DNA of 6,771 bases from M55B165 sp964423265 (GTDB taxonomy: Bacteria; Actinomycetota; Humimicrobiia; Humimicrobiales; Humimicrobiaceae), in contig CAYREF010000066.1 of the NCBI GenBank assembly GCA_964423265.1, positions 1 to 6,771 on the forward strand, given 5' to 3'. Numbering within the stretch: position 1 is the first letter of the stretch; the number at the start of each line of letters is the position of its first letter. A program made the translations under genes and the position numbers. Of the stretch, positions 6,746 to 6,771 are shown one piece after another. The notes beneath the pieces were generated by a model. The model did not search any database, was not told the origin of the DNA, and worked only from the letters and a program-made list of their open reading frames with translations.

Positions 6746-6771
6746 TTAGGCTAAGCTTAAGCTGTTACTGT

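Noticed and set aside
1..6771. CRISPR array, tRNA/rRNA genes, transposase or phage genes
   Set aside because: No regularly spaced repeats, no cloverleaf or rRNA-like segments and no integrase or transposase motifs were seen on either strand.

Overview
The window looks like bacterial DNA from an AT-rich obligate anaerobe. The evidence is a complete single-chain pyruvate:ferredoxin oxidoreductase (PFOR), strong Shine-Dalgarno sites in front of its genes (GGAGG, AAGGAG, AAGGA), and frequent AGA/AGG and ATA codons. The phylum cannot be fixed from the sequence. The high-coordinate edge looks like a contig end, with a broken reading frame and a change in composition.

Layout. Positions 1-288 (+) carry the C-terminal 95 residues of a small integral membrane protein of unknown function. 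After a 137-base AT-rich gap comes a tight two-gene operon on the + strand. Its first gene (426-1439) encodes an FMN-binding TIM-barrel protein related to dihydroorotate dehydrogenase (DHOD) but with an altered substrate pocket. Its second gene (1461-4979) encodes PFOR (NifJ). Two minus-strand genes converge on this operon. One is a short single-domain TrmO-like tRNA methyltransferase (5006-5413). The other is a tandem-fused ABC transporter ATPase of the dipeptide/oligopeptide/nickel type (5548 to beyond 6745), whose reading frame is broken at an A6/T6 run at 6526-6531. A 134-base gap between these two holds a plausible extended -10 promoter for trmO and an imperfect 31-base dyad.

How it fits together. 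PFOR oxidises pyruvate to acetyl-CoA and CO2 and delivers low-potential electrons to ferredoxin or flavodoxin. The DHOD-like gene sits 21 bases upstream on the same strand. It keeps the FMN-site residues but has lost parts of the orotate-binding loop, so it probably is not a pyrimidine-synthesis enzyme and may serve PFOR or a linked redox step. That pairing is the most interesting biology here. The ABC ATPase would energise uptake of peptides or a related solute, with its permease genes presumably beyond the window. TrmO would modify t6A37 in tRNA.

I found no CRISPR array, rRNA, tRNA, insertion sequence or obvious novel defence or mobile system.
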